A DNA stretch of 64,000 bases, from assembly GCF_030811595.1 (NCBI RefSeq), contig NZ_JAUSRB010000002.1, positions 5,952,001-6,016,000 on the forward strand. Direction: 5' to 3'. This document shows positions 63,613-64,000 of this stretch, one piece after another. The notes under the pieces are model-generated. The model was given only the letters and a program-made list of their open reading frames with translations, was not told where the DNA came from and made no database searches. Made by a program: the position numbers and the translations under genes. Numbering within the stretch: the first letter of the stretch is position 1; each line of letters begins with the position of its first letter. Source of the DNA: Streptosporangium brasiliense. GTDB lineage: Bacteria > Actinomycetota > Actinomycetes > Streptosporangiales > Streptosporangiaceae.

Positions 63613-63664
63613 CACACCAGGCAAATGGGCGCGGGGCCGGGAGCGGGACCATCTGCCTGGTGTG
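63613..63664. repeat. 16-bp inverted repeat, 20-nt loop
   Basis: CACACCAGGCAAATGG (63613-63628) and CCATCTGCCTGGTGTG (63649-63664) match at 15 of 16 positions. It lies between the exporter and the RidA-family gene and could be an operator pair or a hairpin. Confidence 0.6.
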
Positions 63665-63713
63665 ACCCGACCGCCGTTCCGACGATCGGTGGATGGTCCC
63701 GCCCCTGGAAGTA

Positions 63714-63732
63714 GCCCCCGCCCTCAGGGGGC
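63714..63732 (-). terminator. Stem-loop after the RidA-family gene
   Basis: GCCCCC and GGGGGC enclose GCCCTCA one base beyond the stop codon of the minus-strand gene. Confidence 0.5.
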
Positions 63733-63733
63733 G

Positions 63734-64000
63734 TCACACGACGGCGACGGCGTCGACCTCGACGAGGAACCCGGGACCCAAGCCGGCCACGACGTGGACC
63801 GTGATGGCCGGCGGTGGGTCGGCCCGGTTCCACACCTCCTGGAAGGCGGCCACACCCTCGTCGAACGTGTGACCGTCGACCACGGCGATGCGCCAGTGCA
63901 CGATGTTCGCCAGGCTCGCCCCCTCGCTCTCCAAAATGGTCACGAGATTGCGGAATACCTGCCTGGCCTGCTCCCCGACTGTGGGACCGACGACCTTGCC
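63734..64000 (-). CDS. RidA (YjgF/YER057c/UK114)-family protein, partial
   Basis: The frame is open to the window edge, so the N-terminus is outside. The visible 88 residues fit the family: GPTVGEQARQVFRNLVTILE, then SEGASLANIVHWRIAVVD and the C-terminal PPPAITVHVVAGLGPGFLVE. RidA proteins hydrolyse reactive enamine/imine intermediates from PLP enzymes; the key Arg usually found in the P-x-R-x-x-x-x-V text is not present here (PPPAITVHVV), so this belongs to a subgroup without proven deaminase activity. Confidence 0.85.
   Translation of the reverse strand, partial: GKVVGPTVGEQARQVFRNLVTILESEGASLANIVHWRIAVVDGHTFDEGVAAFQEVWNRADPPPAITVHVVAGLGPGFLVEVDAVAVV

Noticed and set aside
1-64000. CRISPR arrays, tRNA or rRNA genes
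   Set aside because: No regularly spaced direct repeats, cloverleaf with CCA-proximal features or rRNA-like conserved stretches were seen on either strand.

Overview
The window is high-GC actinobacterial DNA with almost only G or C at third codon positions, many GTG and TTG starts, ATGA and GTGA gene overlaps, and SARP, ROK and WD40-kinase families. The gene content suits a Streptosporangiales-type or Streptomyces-like soil actinomycete; this is inferred from gene families, not from a marker gene. No rRNA, tRNA or CRISPR was seen.

Layout: (1) 1-3.5 kb: the end of a sugar ABC transporter operon with a GH13 alpha-glucosidase, then an unknown gene closed by a perfect terminator. (2) 3.5-8.8 kb: a small cell-surface glycan or exopolysaccharide set (GT4 glycosyltransferase, AsnB-type amidotransferase, flippase, antisense-overlapping methyltransferase). 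(3) 9-18.3 kb: a worn accessory zone with remnants of a Tn3-type transposase, an SDR, a DpdA-like gene and a tyrosine integrase, between intact genes (WD40 kinase, GNAT, two-component system, secreted S33 peptidase, methyltransferase). (4) 18.5-33.9 kb: a carbohydrate-utilisation locus. A ROK regulator faces three matching CTAAT-N13-ATTAR operators ahead of its own gene, the GH35 beta-galactosidase unit and the transporter unit. Two secreted beta-helix/discoidin proteins, an importer without its own ATPase, a Gfo/Idh/MocA oxidoreductase and a GH20 hexosaminidase complete it; a GH2 beta-mannosidase and a discoidin-tailed protein beside it are decayed.

(5) 33.9-39.5 kb: an FHA kinase-like protein whose catalytic loop is deleted, coupled to a frameshifted kinase-TPR-WD40 gene, then a dead IS630-family element with 28-bp inverted repeats. 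(6) 39.6-60.5 kb: a SARP regulator with two ATPase modules, a P450, a 2159-residue secreted lipase-like protein, and a terpenoid cluster: two paralogous P450s, one gutted P450, an aldoxime dehydratase with all key residues, a polyprenyl diphosphate synthase and a class I terpene synthase. Four of these genes share a promoter-proximal box of about 27 bp (CAAGGAyGA...CACG..GrCCGGG) that occurs nowhere else I could see. A terpenoid pathway sharing a locus with an aldoxime-to-nitrile enzyme is the most promising novelty here. (7) 60.5-64 kb: a broken SHMT gene, a TetR regulator with palindromic operators, a DHA2-type MFS exporter and a partial RidA-family gene.
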